In this document: piece by piece, positions 18,528-28,780 of the stretch | Position numbering within the stretch: position 1 is the stretch's first letter | Layout: every line of letters begins with the position of its first letter | From: CAZOOK01 sp964581385 | Lineage (GTDB): Bacteria > Pseudomonadota > Gammaproteobacteria > Nevskiales > Nevskiaceae | DNA: 64,000 bases | Assembly (NCBI GenBank): GCA_964581385.1 | Contig: CAZOOK010000027.1 | Span: 1-64,000, forward strand | Reading direction: 5' to 3' | Position numbers and translations under genes: made by a program | The notes under the pieces: generated by a model | Seen by the model: the letters and a program-made list of their open reading frames with translations, nothing else | The model's database searches: none | Told to the model about the DNA's origin: nothing

Positions 18528-19550
18528 ATGGAAAGCAATATTCTTCTGGTAGATGACAATCCTGGAATGATTCGTCTCATGGGCAACATCCTCTCGTCCA
18601 TGGGTCAGCTGCGCTTCGCCACCAGCGGCGCTGCCGCACTGCAACAAGCACGCGAACTGCCGCCGGATCTGGTGCTGCTCGACGCGGAAATGCCGGGCAT
18701 GAGCGGCTACGAAGTCTGCGAGGCGATAAAGGAAGACCCGGCACTGCGCGACGTTCCGGTGATTTTCGTCACCGCAAACAGCAACCTCGAGTTCGAACTG
18801 AGAGGCCTGGGTGCCGGCGCCGTGGATTTCATCGCCAAGCCGATCAGCGAGCCTTTGCTCAAGGCGCGCGTCGGAACGCATCTTAAGATCAAGAAACTGA
18901 CTGACGAGCTGCGCCGTCTCGCTTCCATCGATTCGCTCACCGAAGTGTACAACCGGCGCAGCTTCGACGAAGCGCTGGAACGCGAGTGGCAGCGTGGCAT
19001 GCGCTACGGTGATCCAATCAGCATGCTGCTGATCGATGTGGATCACTTCAAGCTGTTCAACGATCGCTATGGACATCCCCCGGGCGATGGTTGTCTGCGT
19101 GCGGTGGCTCAGGCGCTGCGTAGCGCCATCCTGCGCCCCGCTGACTTCGTCTTCCGCTACGGCGGTGAAGAATTCGCGGTGCTGCTGCCGAAGACCCCGC
19201 GCGCCGGCGCCGAGCACTTGGCGCAGCGCGTGCTGAATACCGTCGGATCGCTCGGCATTCCGCACGAAGTCTCGCCCACTGCGCCTCATGTCACCGTGAG
19301 CATCGGCATCGGGTGCTACGACGAAAGCAGTCGCTACTGGGCCCAATCTCCGCACTGCGCGAGCAATTCTTCCGGCATGCGGTGCAGGCCCAGCGATCTG
19401 CTGCAAAGCGCCGACAAAGCCTTGTATGCCGCCAAGCGCGGTGGCCGGGCACAAGCCTGGCGACTCGACATTTGCGAGGTCGACTCACCGGATAAGGCGC
19501 GCAAGATCGCCGCATCGGATCAAACGTCGGGCAGACGAGCGGCGTCGTGA
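18528..19550 (+). CDS. REC-GGDEF response regulator, diguanylate cyclase
   Basis: 340 residues. The receiver domain (about 1-120) has the acidic pair DD (9-10), phospho-acceptor D52 (LVLLDAEMPG) and the late Lys (FIAKP). A helical linker (KKLTDELRRLASID) leads to the GGDEF domain (about 165-320) with DVDHFKLFNDRYGH and active-site GGEEF at 212-216. RPAD (203-206) sits five residues before it, the normal place of the c-di-GMP inhibitory I-site, so it should make c-di-GMP and be product-inhibited. An insert of about 25 residues (SRYWAQSPHCASNSS...) interrupts the C-terminal part. Its stop overlaps the GTG of the following kinase by 4 bases. Paralog of the protein at 37843. Confidence 0.93.
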   Translation: MESNILLVDDNPGMIRLMGNILSSMGQLRFATSGAAALQQARELPPDLVLLDAEMPGMSGYEVCEAIKEDPALRDVPVIFVTANSNLEFELRGLGAGAVDFIAKPISEPLLKARVGTHLKIKKLTDELRRLASIDSLTEVYNRRSFDEALEREWQRGMRYGDPISMLLIDVDHFKLFNDRYGHPPGDGCLRAVAQALRSAILRPADFVFRYGGEEFAVLLPKTPRAGAEHLAQRVLNTVGSLGIPHEVSPTAPHVTVSIGIGCYDESSRYWAQSPHCASNSSGMRCRPSDLLQSADKALYAAKRGGRAQAWRLDICEVDSPDKARKIAASDQTSGRRAAS

Positions 19551-22500
19551 ATCCGCTGTTGCGCCCGAGGCGGTTGGCCGCGGCAGTCTTCGTGCTTGGA
19601 ACACTGTTCACCGCTGCGGCCACGATCTGGCAGCTGCGCCAGAACGAAGCCGAAGCTGCGACGCGCTTTGCAGCCGTAACGCAGCGGGTCGCGGCGCAAG
19701 TCGCGACGCGGATGCAGATCTATCAATATGGTCTGCGTGGTGCGCGCGGCGCTTTTATCACGGCCGGCGCGCAATTCAACCGCCAGCGTTTCCACGACTA
19801 CAGCGCCACCCGCGACATCGAGCGCGAGTTTCCCGGCGCCCACGGCTTCGGCGTGATCCGCCGCGTTGCCGCCGAGGATGAAGCGGACTTCATCGTCGCG
19901 GCGCAGCGCGATGGCTGGCCCGACTTCGCGATTCGCTGGATCGAGCCCCATGCGGGTGAGCGCTATGTCATCCAGTACATCGAGCCGGTCGAAGGCAACC
20001 GCGCTGCGGTCGGTCTCGATATCGCGTCGGAACGCAATCGGCGAGAAGCGGCCGAAGCCTCAATGCTCAGCGGTGCAGCCACGCTTACCGGGCCGATCAC
20101 GCTGGTGCAGAATGTGGGTCAGCCGGAGCAATCATTCCTGCTGCTGATGCCGATCTACCGGCCGGGCGCCCCCACCGCCACCGCGGCTGAACGCGAAGCC
20201 GCGGCGATCGGCTGGGCCTACGCGCCGCTGATCGTCGACGAAGTGCTAAAGGGTTTCGATTTGTCGGATGGCCAAGTCACGCTTTCATTGCGGGACCATG
20301 CGGCGGACGATCAGCGACCATTTTTCGCGTCGCCCGGAAGTGATCGGCCAGCCGCCGCCGGGCTGAGCCGACGGGTCTCTCTATCCGTCTTCGGCCGTCG
20401 CTGGGACGTCGATGTGCGGGCTACCCCAGCCTTTGAGCGCCAGCTCAGCCAAGCTGACCCACGCAAAATTGCCGGCACCGGCGCCGGGTTTGCCGGCCTG
20501 CTGGCGCTGTTGGTTTATTTCTTCGCGCGGAGCGCCCAGCGCACACGTCATCTGCACATCGGGCAGAAGCGTCGTGCCGCCATGGTCGCGGGCTCGACAG
20601 ACGCCATCATCGGCGAATCGCTCGACGGCATCATCAGCGACTGGAACGCGGCGGCCGAGCGCATATTCGGCTACCCGGCGGCGGCGGCTTTGGGACGCAC
20701 GGTCGCCGGGCTGATCCTGCCGGCGGACCGCGAGGACGAAGATGTCCGAATCCGCGCGGCCATTGCTCGCGGCGAATGGGTGCCGCCGTTCGATACCACG
20801 CGTCAGCGCAACGACGGTACGCTGATTGATGTTTCCATCACCGCCTCGCCCATCTTTGCGGCTAACGGCCACTGTGTCGGCTTCTCCAAGACCATCCGCG
20901 ATATCGCCGAGGCGCGGCGTGCACAGCGGGCGCTCACCGAACTCAATGCCAGCCTCGAGCAGCAGGTGGCAGAACGAACCGCGCAGCTTGATGCCGCACG
21001 GCATACGCTGCAGACCATTCTCGATGCCGTGCCGTCGCAGATCGGCTACTGGGACAGGCGATTGCTTAACCGAGTTGCCAATCGCGCGTACAAGGAATGG
21101 TTCGGTGTCGAACCCGAGAACCTGTACGGCAAACACATCCGCGAGCTCTTGGGCGAGCGCATGTATGAAAACAATCGTCCGTATCTGGAGGCCGCACTGC
21201 GCGGCGAAACGCAGTCCTTCTACGGACTGCCGGTTCCCACGCCGGACGGCAGCGGCCAGCGGCATACGCGGGTAACCTACCTGCCGGATGTCGTCGACGG
21301 GCAGGTTCGCGGCATCTACAGCTTTGTTTATGACATCACCGAGCTAGTGGAAGGTCAGGCCAAGCTGGCTGCAGCGGAGCACGATCTGCGCACAATTCTC
21401 GACGCTATGCCGTCGAGGATCGGCTACTGGGACAAGAATCTGGTCAACCGTTTCGGCAACCGGGCCTATAGCGACTGGTTGGGAATTGATCCGGAGACGA
21501 TGCACGGTAGAAATTTACGCGATGTCGTCGGCGACGAAGTATTCGAAGCAATCAGGCCCGACGTCGAAGCGGCGTTTCGCGGCGAGACGCAGACCGTCGA
21601 ACGGTCGGTTCCCCTGCTCGACGGATCGGGTGTCCGGCACACTCTGGCGCAATACCGGCCAGATTTCGTCGATGGCGAAATCCGCGGTGTCTATGTGTTC
21701 GTGAACGATGTCACCGACCTCGTGGAAAGCCGCCTCAAGCTCGCCGCCGCACAGCGCGACAACCAAGCGCTTCTGCAAACGATCCGCCAGCATGCAATTG
21801 TTTCCGTGACCGATCGAGCGGGGTATATCACCGACGCTAACGAGGCCTTCTGCCGGATCTCGGGCTACAGTCGTGACGAGTTGATTGGGCAGACGCACCG
21901 CATGATCAACTCCGGCACGCATGGCCACGAATTCTGGGTCGAAGTGTGGCGCGGAATCAGTCGCGGCCAGTCGTGGCACGGCGAAGTGTGCAACCGCGCC
22001 AAGGACGGTTCCTTGTACTGGGTCGACAGCATTATTTCGCCTTTTGTCGGCAATGACGGCCGCGTCGAGAAGTACATTTCTTTACGCACCGACATCACGG
22101 CGCGCAAGCAGGCCGAGGACACGATTCGTCTGAGCAACGAGCGGTTCGAGATGGCCGCGGACTCCGCCAATATCGGCGTGTGGGAATACGATCTTGCGAC
22201 GGGCGTGTTGAAGTGGGACGAACGCATGTATCAGCTTTATGGCCGCGATCGCACCGGTGGCGTGGAGCCTTACGAACTCTGGAGCAACAACCTGCACCCC
22301 GACGACCGCGCCCGCAGCGAAGAGGATCTGCGGGCCGCCATTGATGGCATACATGAGTTCGATACCGAGTTCCGCATCAATCTTCCTGACGGAACGATCC
22401 GGCACCTCAAAGCGGCTGCGATGGTGACGCGCAATGACAGAGGCAAGGCGCTGCGCATGATTGGAGTCAACATCGACGTGACCGAGCGCGAACGCGCTCA

Positions 22501-24769
22501 GCAGGAATTGCAGGAAATGTCCAATCTGTTCCGGACGGTGCTCAATGCAGCCTCGGAAGTTTCCATTATCGCCACCGATATCGACGGCACCATCACCGTT
22601 TTCAACCGCGGCGCGCAACGCATGCTCGGTTACGACGAAGACGAGATCATACGGAAGTCAACGCCGGCTCCCTTCCACGTAGAAGAGGAGATGCAGGCAC
22701 GCGGCGCGGAATTGACCGCGGAATACGGCGAGCCCGTTGAAGGATTCCAGGTGTTCACGCACCTTCCCCGGTGCCAGGGCAGCGAGACCTGTGAATGGAC
22801 CTATGTGCGCAAAAACGGTAGCCGTATTCCCGTGTTACTCACGGCGACCGCGATGCGTAACGAAAAACACGATATTTCCGGCTATCTCAGCATTGCATAT
22901 GACATTAGCCGGCAGAAGGAGCAAGCGCGGTCCTTGCGCGAAGCGACGCAAAAGGCCGAGACCGCCAATCAGGCCAAGAGCCAATTCCTGGCCAACATGA
23001 GCCACGAAATCCGTACACCGATGAACGCGGTGATCGGACTGTCATACCTGCTTGAAAACACTTCCCTCGACGAAAAGCAGGCCGGGTTCCTGGCCAAGAT
23101 CAGGCTGGCCAGCAAATCGCTACTATCGATTATCAACAACGTGCTTGATTTGTCGAAGATCGAGGCGGCGGAACTGAAGATCGAGCGCGTGCCGTTCAAC
23201 CTCGACAAGCTGCTCAACGAACTATCGTCGCTGGTCGCTGTGCAGGTGGAAACCAAGGGCATCGCATTCGAGATTGAAGCGCCTGCAGATTTACCCACCG
23301 TCCTCATCGGCGATACCACGCGTCTGCACCAGATCCTGCTCAACCTGCTGAGCAACGCGATCAAGTTCACTGAGCATGGCGCGGTACGGCTGATCGTGCA
23401 CCGGATCACGGACGCCAAAGACCTCGCGCGTCTGCGCTTCGTCATCCAGGACAGCGGCACCGGCATCGCGCCTGAAGCCTTGGGCCAGCTTTTCACGCCC
23501 TTCGTTCAGGCCGATGCCTCGACCACGCGACGCTTCGGCGGGACCGGGCTGGGCCTGTCGATCGTCAAGCAGCTGGTGATCCTGATGGGTGGGGAATTGG
23601 GGGTCTCCAGTGTTCCAGGGGTGGGCAGTGAATTCTGGGTCGAACTGGATTTCTCCATCGACACCGACACCGACACCGACGCTGACACGACCCAGCATAC
23701 GCATGAAGTCGAGGCGACCACATCCAGCGGGCACCGTCTGCCCGGCGTGCGCGTGCTGATCGTCGACGACAATCCTGTGAATCTGGAAGTTGCCAAGTGC
23801 ATTCTCGAACTCGAGAGTGCAGCGATCTCCCTGGCCCGCAATGGCCAGGAGGCCGTCGACTACCTGCTCGCCAAGCCCGACGCAGTCGACATTGTCTTAA
23901 TGGATGTGCAGATGCCGGTGCTCGATGGCTACGATGCAACCCGGCGTATCCGCTGCGATCTGGGACTGACGCAGCTGCCGATCATCGCTCTGACTGCTGG
24001 GACGTTGTCCAGCGAGATGCAACAGGCCAAGGCCTCAGGGATGAACGATTTCGTCGCCAAGCCTTTTGACCCCAAAGTGCTGGTAGGCTGCATCCTCCGT
24101 CACGTACGGATCGATGGCAGTCGCGCCGCCGCGTCGCTACAACCACCGTCACCCTTGGCGCTTGAGAACTGGCCCGAGATCGATGGTATCGATACAAATG
24201 AAGCTCGCTGGCGCATGAGCGGCAATGTGAACCTGTTTCGATCCATGCTCATGCGGATGCTCACCGATTTCGCCGATCTGGATCGCGAGCGCGTTGTGGA
24301 TGTGGCAACCCTCGACGAGCTGGCGGCACGCCTGCACAACCTCAGGGGCAGCGCGGGCACGCTTGGCGCCACATCGATCGCCCGCATTGCCGCCGACGCT
24401 GAAACGGCCTGTCGCGCGAAGCAGGCGGATCAAGCTGCCAGACTGATCGAACGCCTGGCAGAGCTGCTGCGCAGCCTCGGGCGAAACTGCGCATCCAAGC
24501 TTGCGGTGGCTGACGCTGAGATTGTCGCAACGGACGCGCACATCGCTACTGAATTGAGTCGCGAGGCTTTGCGCGAGCTGATCGAGTTGCTGAATCAGTG
24601 CAACCTCCGCGCCGTCGATCATTTCGCCACGCTCTCAGCCGCGCTGCAGCAGCGTCTGAACCAAGACACGTTCACAGTGCTACGACAGCGAATCGACGAC
24701 CTACAATTTGAAGATGCTGCCAAGGTACTGGAAAAATTGACGCTAGATACGCACGTCGCAAGAGTGTAA
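19547..24769 (+). CDS. CHASE / six-PAS hybrid histidine kinase with REC and Hpt
   Basis: 1740 residues. Order: membrane helix about 10-28; periplasmic CHASE-type sensor about 60-250; membrane helix about 305-325; six PAS or PAS-like units between about 345 and 1120, of which the second and third are close duplicates (ILDAxPSxIGYWD); HisKA with H1153 in NMSHEIRTPMNAVIGL; HATPase with LLNLLSNAIKF and FGGTGLGLSIV; an Asp/Thr-rich linker; REC with D1453 (LMDVQMP); Hpt with H1597 (LHNLRGSAG). Thus all phosphorelay residues are present. The GTG start overlaps the cyclase stop (GTGA), implying coupled translation and probably a shared job: sensing to c-di-GMP output. The cyclase's own REC is a plausible final acceptor. 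Confidence 0.92.
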   Translation: MNPLLRPRRLAAAVFVLGTLFTAAATIWQLRQNEAEAATRFAAVTQRVAAQVATRMQIYQYGLRGARGAFITAGAQFNRQRFHDYSATRDIEREFPGAHGFGVIRRVAAEDEADFIVAAQRDGWPDFAIRWIEPHAGERYVIQYIEPVEGNRAAVGLDIASERNRREAAEASMLSGAATLTGPITLVQNVGQPEQSFLLLMPIYRPGAPTATAAEREAAAIGWAYAPLIVDEVLKGFDLSDGQVTLSLRDHAADDQRPFFASPGSDRPAAAGLSRRVSLSVFGRRWDVDVRATPAFERQLSQADPRKIAGTGAGFAGLLALLVYFFARSAQRTRHLHIGQKRRAAMVAGSTDAIIGESLDGIISDWNAAAERIFGYPAAAALGRTVAGLILPADREDEDVRIRAAIARGEWVPPFDTTRQRNDGTLIDVSITASPIFAANGHCVGFSKTIRDIAEARRAQRALTELNASLEQQVAERTAQLDAARHTLQTILDAVPSQIGYWDRRLLNRVANRAYKEWFGVEPENLYGKHIRELLGERMYENNRPYLEAALRGETQSFYGLPVPTPDGSGQRHTRVTYLPDVVDGQVRGIYSFVYDITELVEGQAKLAAAEHDLRTILDAMPSRIGYWDKNLVNRFGNRAYSDWLGIDPETMHGRNLRDVVGDEVFEAIRPDVEAAFRGETQTVERSVPLLDGSGVRHTLAQYRPDFVDGEIRGVYVFVNDVTDLVESRLKLAAAQRDNQALLQTIRQHAIVSVTDRAGYITDANEAFCRISGYSRDELIGQTHRMINSGTHGHEFWVEVWRGISRGQSWHGEVCNRAKDGSLYWVDSIISPFVGNDGRVEKYISLRTDITARKQAEDTIRLSNERFEMAADSANIGVWEYDLATGVLKWDERMYQLYGRDRTGGVEPYELWSNNLHPDDRARSEEDLRAAIDGIHEFDTEFRINLPDGTIRHLKAAAMVTRNDRGKALRMIGVNIDVTERERAQQELQEMSNLFRTVLNAASEVSIIATDIDGTITVFNRGAQRMLGYDEDEIIRKSTPAPFHVEEEMQARGAELTAEYGEPVEGFQVFTHLPRCQGSETCEWTYVRKNGSRIPVLLTATAMRNEKHDISGYLSIAYDISRQKEQARSLREATQKAETANQAKSQFLANMSHEIRTPMNAVIGLSYLLENTSLDEKQAGFLAKIRLASKSLLSIINNVLDLSKIEAAELKIERVPFNLDKLLNELSSLVAVQVETKGIAFEIEAPADLPTVLIGDTTRLHQILLNLLSNAIKFTEHGAVRLIVHRITDAKDLARLRFVIQDSGTGIAPEALGQLFTPFVQADASTTRRFGGTGLGLSIVKQLVILMGGELGVSSVPGVGSEFWVELDFSIDTDTDTDADTTQHTHEVEATTSSGHRLPGVRVLIVDDNPVNLEVAKCILELESAAISLARNGQEAVDYLLAKPDAVDIVLMDVQMPVLDGYDATRRIRCDLGLTQLPIIALTAGTLSSEMQQAKASGMNDFVAKPFDPKVLVGCILRHVRIDGSRAAASLQPPSPLALENWPEIDGIDTNEARWRMSGNVNLFRSMLMRMLTDFADLDRERVVDVATLDELAARLHNLRGSAGTLGATSIARIAADAETACRAKQADQAARLIERLAELLRSLGRNCASKLAVADAEIVATDAHIATELSREALRELIELLNQCNLRAVDHFATLSAALQQRLNQDTFTVLRQRIDDLQFEDAAKVLEKLTLDTHVARV

Positions 24770-24775
24770 GACTCG

Positions 24776-24905
24776 AAGCTCGGCAGCGCCTGCTTCGAGG
24801 ACGTCCTCTGGAGCGAATCGCGTAACCTGGACCGCCACCTGATCACCTCCCTGGCTCGCTGCGACTGGGTGCGTCACACACGCACGGTGCTGATCACCGG
24901 CGCCA
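24776..24905 (+). pseudogene. Remnant of an IS21-type istB gene
   Basis: Translation in this frame reads KLGSACFEDVLWSESRNLDR, then HLITSLARCDWVRHTRTVLITGA. IstB, the ATPase helper of IS21 transposition, has ...SxEDIDxRxxRGLDRxLxxxLAxxDWxxxHxNLLITGPTGxGKS in this region. The match stops just at the Walker A glycine loop, where the sequence becomes unrelated or frameshifted (GARPRLCRQ). No start, no istA and no IS ends are visible. It lies immediately after the kinase stop, between convergent genes, and marks an old insertion. Confidence 0.6.
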
Positions 24906-25025
24906 GGCCCAGACTCTGCCGTCAGATTCCAGCACGCTGCACAGCTCAATTGGCCACCTTGCGCATCGACTCGAATTAAACAGGTATTCGAGCTTGATTC
25001 AAAAGCGGAAGAAGCCGCTGTGATC

Positions 25026-25952
25026 TCAGTTCGGAGCCGCGCCGCTTCTTTTCGCCATCTCGAAACTGTAGCGGATGTGGTCGATATGGCCCGACGGAAC
25101 CACTGGGAAGATACAAGGGGCGTCTGTATTGCGGATCGCATCGATCTGCTCGCCCACCTGCTCGATCGACCATGAAGGACGGTATACGCCCGAGGTTTCA
25201 GCGATGAAGGCTTTCGCCACTCGGCCGGCGATGGAAATCAGCATTTCCCCCGTGATCGAGCAGGACTCGTGAGCGAGCCAGCCCGCCACCGGCGCGACCA
25301 GTTCCGGGCCCATGGGAGGGTAGACCGAAACGTCGATCCCCTCGGCCATTCTCGTCACAGCTCCCGGAACGATAACGTTGCACTTCACGCCCTCGGCGGC
25401 ACCTTCGAGCGCGACGACATTCGACAATCCGATCATGCCCGCCTTGGATACACCGTAGTTCGCCACATGGTGGTTTCCATACAGGCCACCGATCGACGAG
25501 GTCAGCACGATGCGACCGTAACCCGCCTTGCACATGAGCGGAAATGCAGGCCGGACCACGTGGAAGGCGCCCCGCAGATGAACATCCAGGACCGCATCAA
25601 AGTCCTCGTACGTCATTTCTTTCAATGACCCTGGACGAACGTTGCCGGCGTTGTGAATGAGGATGTCGATCCGGCCGTAGTGATCAAGTGCAGTCTGAAT
25701 GATCGCCTCGCCGCCTTCAGGTGTAGCCACTGACTCGGTGCATGCGACTGCTTCGCCTCCCGCAGCTTTGATCTCTTGCACGACCTCTTGCGCGGGCCCT
25801 GCATTGACGCCATCGCCCTTCAAGCTTCCACCTGGATCATTGACGACGACTTTTGCTCCTTTCGAAGCGAGTAACAGGGCATAGGCTCGGCCCAATCCCC
25901 TGCCGGCGCCCGTTATGACGGCGACACGATTATCAAATCTGAGTTCTGGCAC
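25026..25952 (-). CDS. SDR, multifunctional-enzyme-type hydroxyacyl-CoA dehydrogenase-like
   Basis: 308 residues from GTG 25952 (VPELRFDNRVAVITGAGRGL); the longer frame from 26042 has a non-family extension. It resembles the dehydrogenase domain of peroxisomal multifunctional enzyme 2: LRFDxRVAVITGAGRGLGRAYAL, VVVNDPGGSLKGDG, IDILIHNAGN, catalytic Ser in LTSSIGG, YGVSK. Those enzymes oxidise 3-hydroxyacyl-CoA with NAD+. Members have about 250-300 residues; this one ends with a further tail. It is the last gene of the seven-gene minus-strand run, 237 bases after the TauD-like gene, so it might also have its own promoter. Confidence 0.87.
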   Translation of the reverse strand: MPELRFDNRVAVITGAGRGLGRAYALLLASKGAKVVVNDPGGSLKGDGVNAGPAQEVVQEIKAAGGEAVACTESVATPEGGEAIIQTALDHYGRIDILIHNAGNVRPGSLKEMTYEDFDAVLDVHLRGAFHVVRPAFPLMCKAGYGRIVLTSSIGGLYGNHHVANYGVSKAGMIGLSNVVALEGAAEGVKCNVIVPGAVTRMAEGIDVSVYPPMGPELVAPVAGWLAHESCSITGEMLISIAGRVAKAFIAETSGVYRPSWSIEQVGEQIDAIRNTDAPCIFPVVPSGHIDHIRYSFEMAKRSGAAPN

Positions 25953-26189
25953 GGGTGTTTCTCTTACGTGGCAAATGAATAAACTGAGCGCTCTCACGCC
26001 GGCTGCTAAACCAGTGACCAGAGCGAGAGCCGCGCCGCCCACGAAGGGCTGCGATCACTCGCCAGGGAAAGCTATGCGCAGGGGCCAGCATTGGGAGCCG
26101 TCACCATCTGCTATGCCATCCCCGAGTTCCTTACAACCGAAGCGCTCCGTATTCGGTCCGTGGAGCGCGACGCGGCAGTAGCCGCCTCA

Positions 26190-27023
26190 CTATTCGAAAG
26201 ACTCTTCGCCCTGCAGCTTGGTGCGATGCAGCATGCGGCCGCAAGCGGGGTCATAGGGAGTGGCCCGGTGCATGGTGCCGGTGTTGTCCCATATCACCGT
26301 ATCGCCTACAGACCATTTGTGACTATAAGTGAACTGTGGCTGTGTCGACCATTCACGCAGGCGAACCAGCATTGCTGTGCTCTCACGCGCGCTCAAGCCG
26401 ATCACATGATGCGCAGTAGCGCCCAATACTAGAGATTTTCGGCCGGAGCGATGCTTCCACACCAGTGGCAATTCCTGCTCACCGATCGACATCATTTCCT
26501 TCGTCTTGGCCAGGCTCGGCTCCGGGTCGTAATAAAAGAGCGTGGCCCAGGCTGAATGCACCACCCGCAGCCCTTCGAGCTTTTGCTTCTCCTCCTCCGG
26601 CAACTGATCCCAGGCCGCATAGGTGTTGCAGAATTCGGTGTTGCCGCCGGTGGGGGAAAGAACCTTGCTTGAAAGCATCGATGCCAGGATCGGCACTTTG
26701 TTCATGGTGCCGTCGATATGCCAGTACAGCGAGCCTTTCAAATAATCAGCTTTTGAATTGGCTTTCATATCCAGAGTGACTTTGTAGAGAAGCTCGCCGG
26801 CCATTTCCGGCGCGAGCTTCCCGAGCGTATTGGTGAATTGAACTTGCTCGTCGTCACTAAATTTGACCAGCGGGAAGGCGAGTACACCCCGGCGCTCGAG
26901 CAATTCGCGCAGATCGGCTGCATATTTACCGCTCAACAAGACTTCCTTGCTGAGACGAATTTCGCTGCCGATCAGTGGAGTACAGTCGGTGGCTTTGAGC
27001 TTTTCGTGGATGGATGTGGTCAT
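26190..27023 (-). CDS. TauD/TfdA-family Fe(II)/2-oxoglutarate dioxygenase
   Basis: 277 residues. The metal triad is visible: H102-x-D104 in YWHIDGT and distal H252 in GTMHRATPYDP, followed by Arg263 in CGRMLHR that would hold 2-oxoglutarate. A WDN segment before the distal His is typical of the family. Such enzymes hydroxylate substrates such as taurine, 2,4-D, or arylpropionates, often causing cleavage of an ether or C-S bond. Within the run it is 84 bases behind the CoA ligase. Together with two Rieske oxygenases it makes three separate oxygenase types in one operon; its substrate is unknown. Confidence 0.9.
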   Translation of the reverse strand: MTTSIHEKLKATDCTPLIGSEIRLSKEVLLSGKYAADLRELLERRGVLAFPLVKFSDDEQVQFTNTLGKLAPEMAGELLYKVTLDMKANSKADYLKGSLYWHIDGTMNKVPILASMLSSKVLSPTGGNTEFCNTYAAWDQLPEEEKQKLEGLRVVHSAWATLFYYDPEPSLAKTKEMMSIGEQELPLVWKHRSGRKSLVLGATAHHVIGLSARESTAMLVRLREWSTQPQFTYSHKWSVGDTVIWDNTGTMHRATPYDPACGRMLHRTKLQGEESFE

Positions 27024-27107
27024 GGTTGCTGTCCTTCAAAAATATCCGCAAATATTTGCGCGGTGTGACTTCACTCAATGGATTCGATTCTATAGTTCAG
27101 TTTGCGA

Positions 27108-28778
27108 TTAAAGCTGCGCCAGGCGACGCGCGGCGAGCTCGCGAAGCGGTGCGGTCTTCACCTTGTTGGAAGAGGTCAGCGCAAGATTCGATTCTTCCAC
27201 AAACAATACGCGCCGCGGCACCTTGTAACTGGACAAGCGCTGCGATACGAAAGCACGTACCGCACTCTCCTCCAGAGAAACCCCGTCCTCCGGAACGACA
27301 CAGGCAACGACGATTTCCCCGAGCGTGTCATGCGGCACGCCGACCGTTGCGGCGATCTTCACGCCTGGGCACTCACGCAAAACCGCGTCGATCTCCAGCG
27401 GCGAAACATTCGCGCCGCCGGTCTTGATAATGTCGTTAAGTCGCCCCTGCCAATGGAGACGGTCCTCGGCATCGAAGAAGCCGCCGTCGCCGGTTCGGAA
27501 AAAGCCTTCGTCGTCGAATACCTCATCCGGCGTCATGCGCAGGTAGCCGACCATCAGCGTCGGGCCTTTTACCGTGATCTCACCTGCTTTGCCTCGTGGC
27601 AGCACCTCACCACTCATCGGATCGATAATCCGGAAGGTGTTGCCGGGCAGGGGAGTCCCGTGATTGCCCTCGACAAATGCGGGGTCTGTTCCGCTCGGGT
27701 GCACTGCGCTCAGTGTCAAAGTCTCGGTATTGCCGTAGGCAGCCCAGGGCTCCTGCCAGTTGGTTTTCACGGTCGGGTGATTGCGCAACGGGGAGTTTTC
27801 GCCGACGTAGTGCAGCGAACTTAGATTGGCCTTACTGAATGCCGGATCCTCGACCAGTTTGGCCCACTGATGAGGCCAGGCCACCGGCAAGCTGACGCGC
27901 TCCGTTTCCATCAGCTTGAGCGCTTCGCCGGGAACGAAATAGCGCTGCAGCACGAGGCAGCCTCCGGAGGAAAATGTCGCGCCGACTGCTTGAGTGAAAT
28001 TGCCGGACCAGAAGAAGCCGTTGGCTGTCCAGGTGCGTACTCCCGGAGTCAGCCCGAAGAGACGAGGCCAACGCCAGCACTGAATGGCAGCTGCGCGATG
28101 GCTGTGCACGACCCCTTTGGGTTTGGCCGTCGAACCGGACGAGAAGAACACAAACGCACGGTCAGCCGGGGCGATTTCCGCGCCGATCGCTTCGACCGTT
28201 GGTGCTGGCGCTTTGAGATCACCGCCAACAAACTCTGACCAGCTCTCGACCGCCTTACCCAGCGATGATGTATCGCCGATGCAAACCGCTCTGCGCAAAA
28301 ACGGCAGACGATTCGAATAAACAACGCCCTGCGCCGTCGCAAGCTCTGGGCAGAACTGCATAATCTCCGCCGCAAAATCGCGCTCGAGCACCGAGCGCTC
28401 GAAGATGAGCAGCGAGACGTCGGCGATACGCAGCTGATATTCCAGCTCCGCGCCTTTGGCAAAGGTACTCAGCGCTACGCAGGTTCCGCCCGCGAGGCTG
28501 ATTCCAAACATCGCGGTGATCCACTCGGGTCGATTGGTGGCGAGCAGGCCAACGCGAGTCTCCTTGGTCACGCCGCGCGCGACGAGCGCCCGCGCGATCG
28601 CGAACGCCTCGTCCCACACCTGCGCATAGCTGAGGCGCACAGCCGGACCAGAAGGCTGATGAAAGACCATGGCCTCCTTGTTGCGATTGTTTTGGCAAAC
28701 CTCGCGCAGAAAGCCACCGAGAGTCAGTGCGCCCAGGCGCTCTTCTGAGAGCGGGGCGCCGCGTACTGTTGAGTCCAT
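27108..28778 (-). CDS. AMP-binding acyl-CoA synthetase (ligase)
   Basis: 556 residues, usual for ANL-superfamily ligases that make acyl-CoA from acid, ATP and CoA. Key segments: P-loop FFSSGSTAKPKGVVHSHRA, a central YGNTETLT (A5), FFRTGDGGFFDAEDRLHWQGR (A7 Asp) and NDIIKTGGANVSPLEID (A8). The catalytic Lys near the C-terminus is probably in SSNKVKTAPLR. Only 2 bases separate its start from the stop of the decarboxylase-like gene, so they are co-transcribed. It is the likely activating step for the acid formed by the oxygenases, feeding the CoA-level enzymes at 14-18 kb. Confidence 0.92.
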   Translation of the reverse strand: MDSTVRGAPLSEERLGALTLGGFLREVCQNNRNKEAMVFHQPSGPAVRLSYAQVWDEAFAIARALVARGVTKETRVGLLATNRPEWITAMFGISLAGGTCVALSTFAKGAELEYQLRIADVSLLIFERSVLERDFAAEIMQFCPELATAQGVVYSNRLPFLRRAVCIGDTSSLGKAVESWSEFVGGDLKAPAPTVEAIGAEIAPADRAFVFFSSGSTAKPKGVVHSHRAAAIQCWRWPRLFGLTPGVRTWTANGFFWSGNFTQAVGATFSSGGCLVLQRYFVPGEALKLMETERVSLPVAWPHQWAKLVEDPAFSKANLSSLHYVGENSPLRNHPTVKTNWQEPWAAYGNTETLTLSAVHPSGTDPAFVEGNHGTPLPGNTFRIIDPMSGEVLPRGKAGEITVKGPTLMVGYLRMTPDEVFDDEGFFRTGDGGFFDAEDRLHWQGRLNDIIKTGGANVSPLEIDAVLRECPGVKIAATVGVPHDTLGEIVVACVVPEDGVSLEESAVRAFVSQRLSSYKVPRRVLFVEESNLALTSSNKVKTAPLRELAARRLAQL

Positions 28779-28780
28779 TA

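Noticed and set aside
24743..25141. Minus-strand frame over the istB remnant
   Set aside because: It is antisense to the kinase end and to the IstB-like frame; no protein family.
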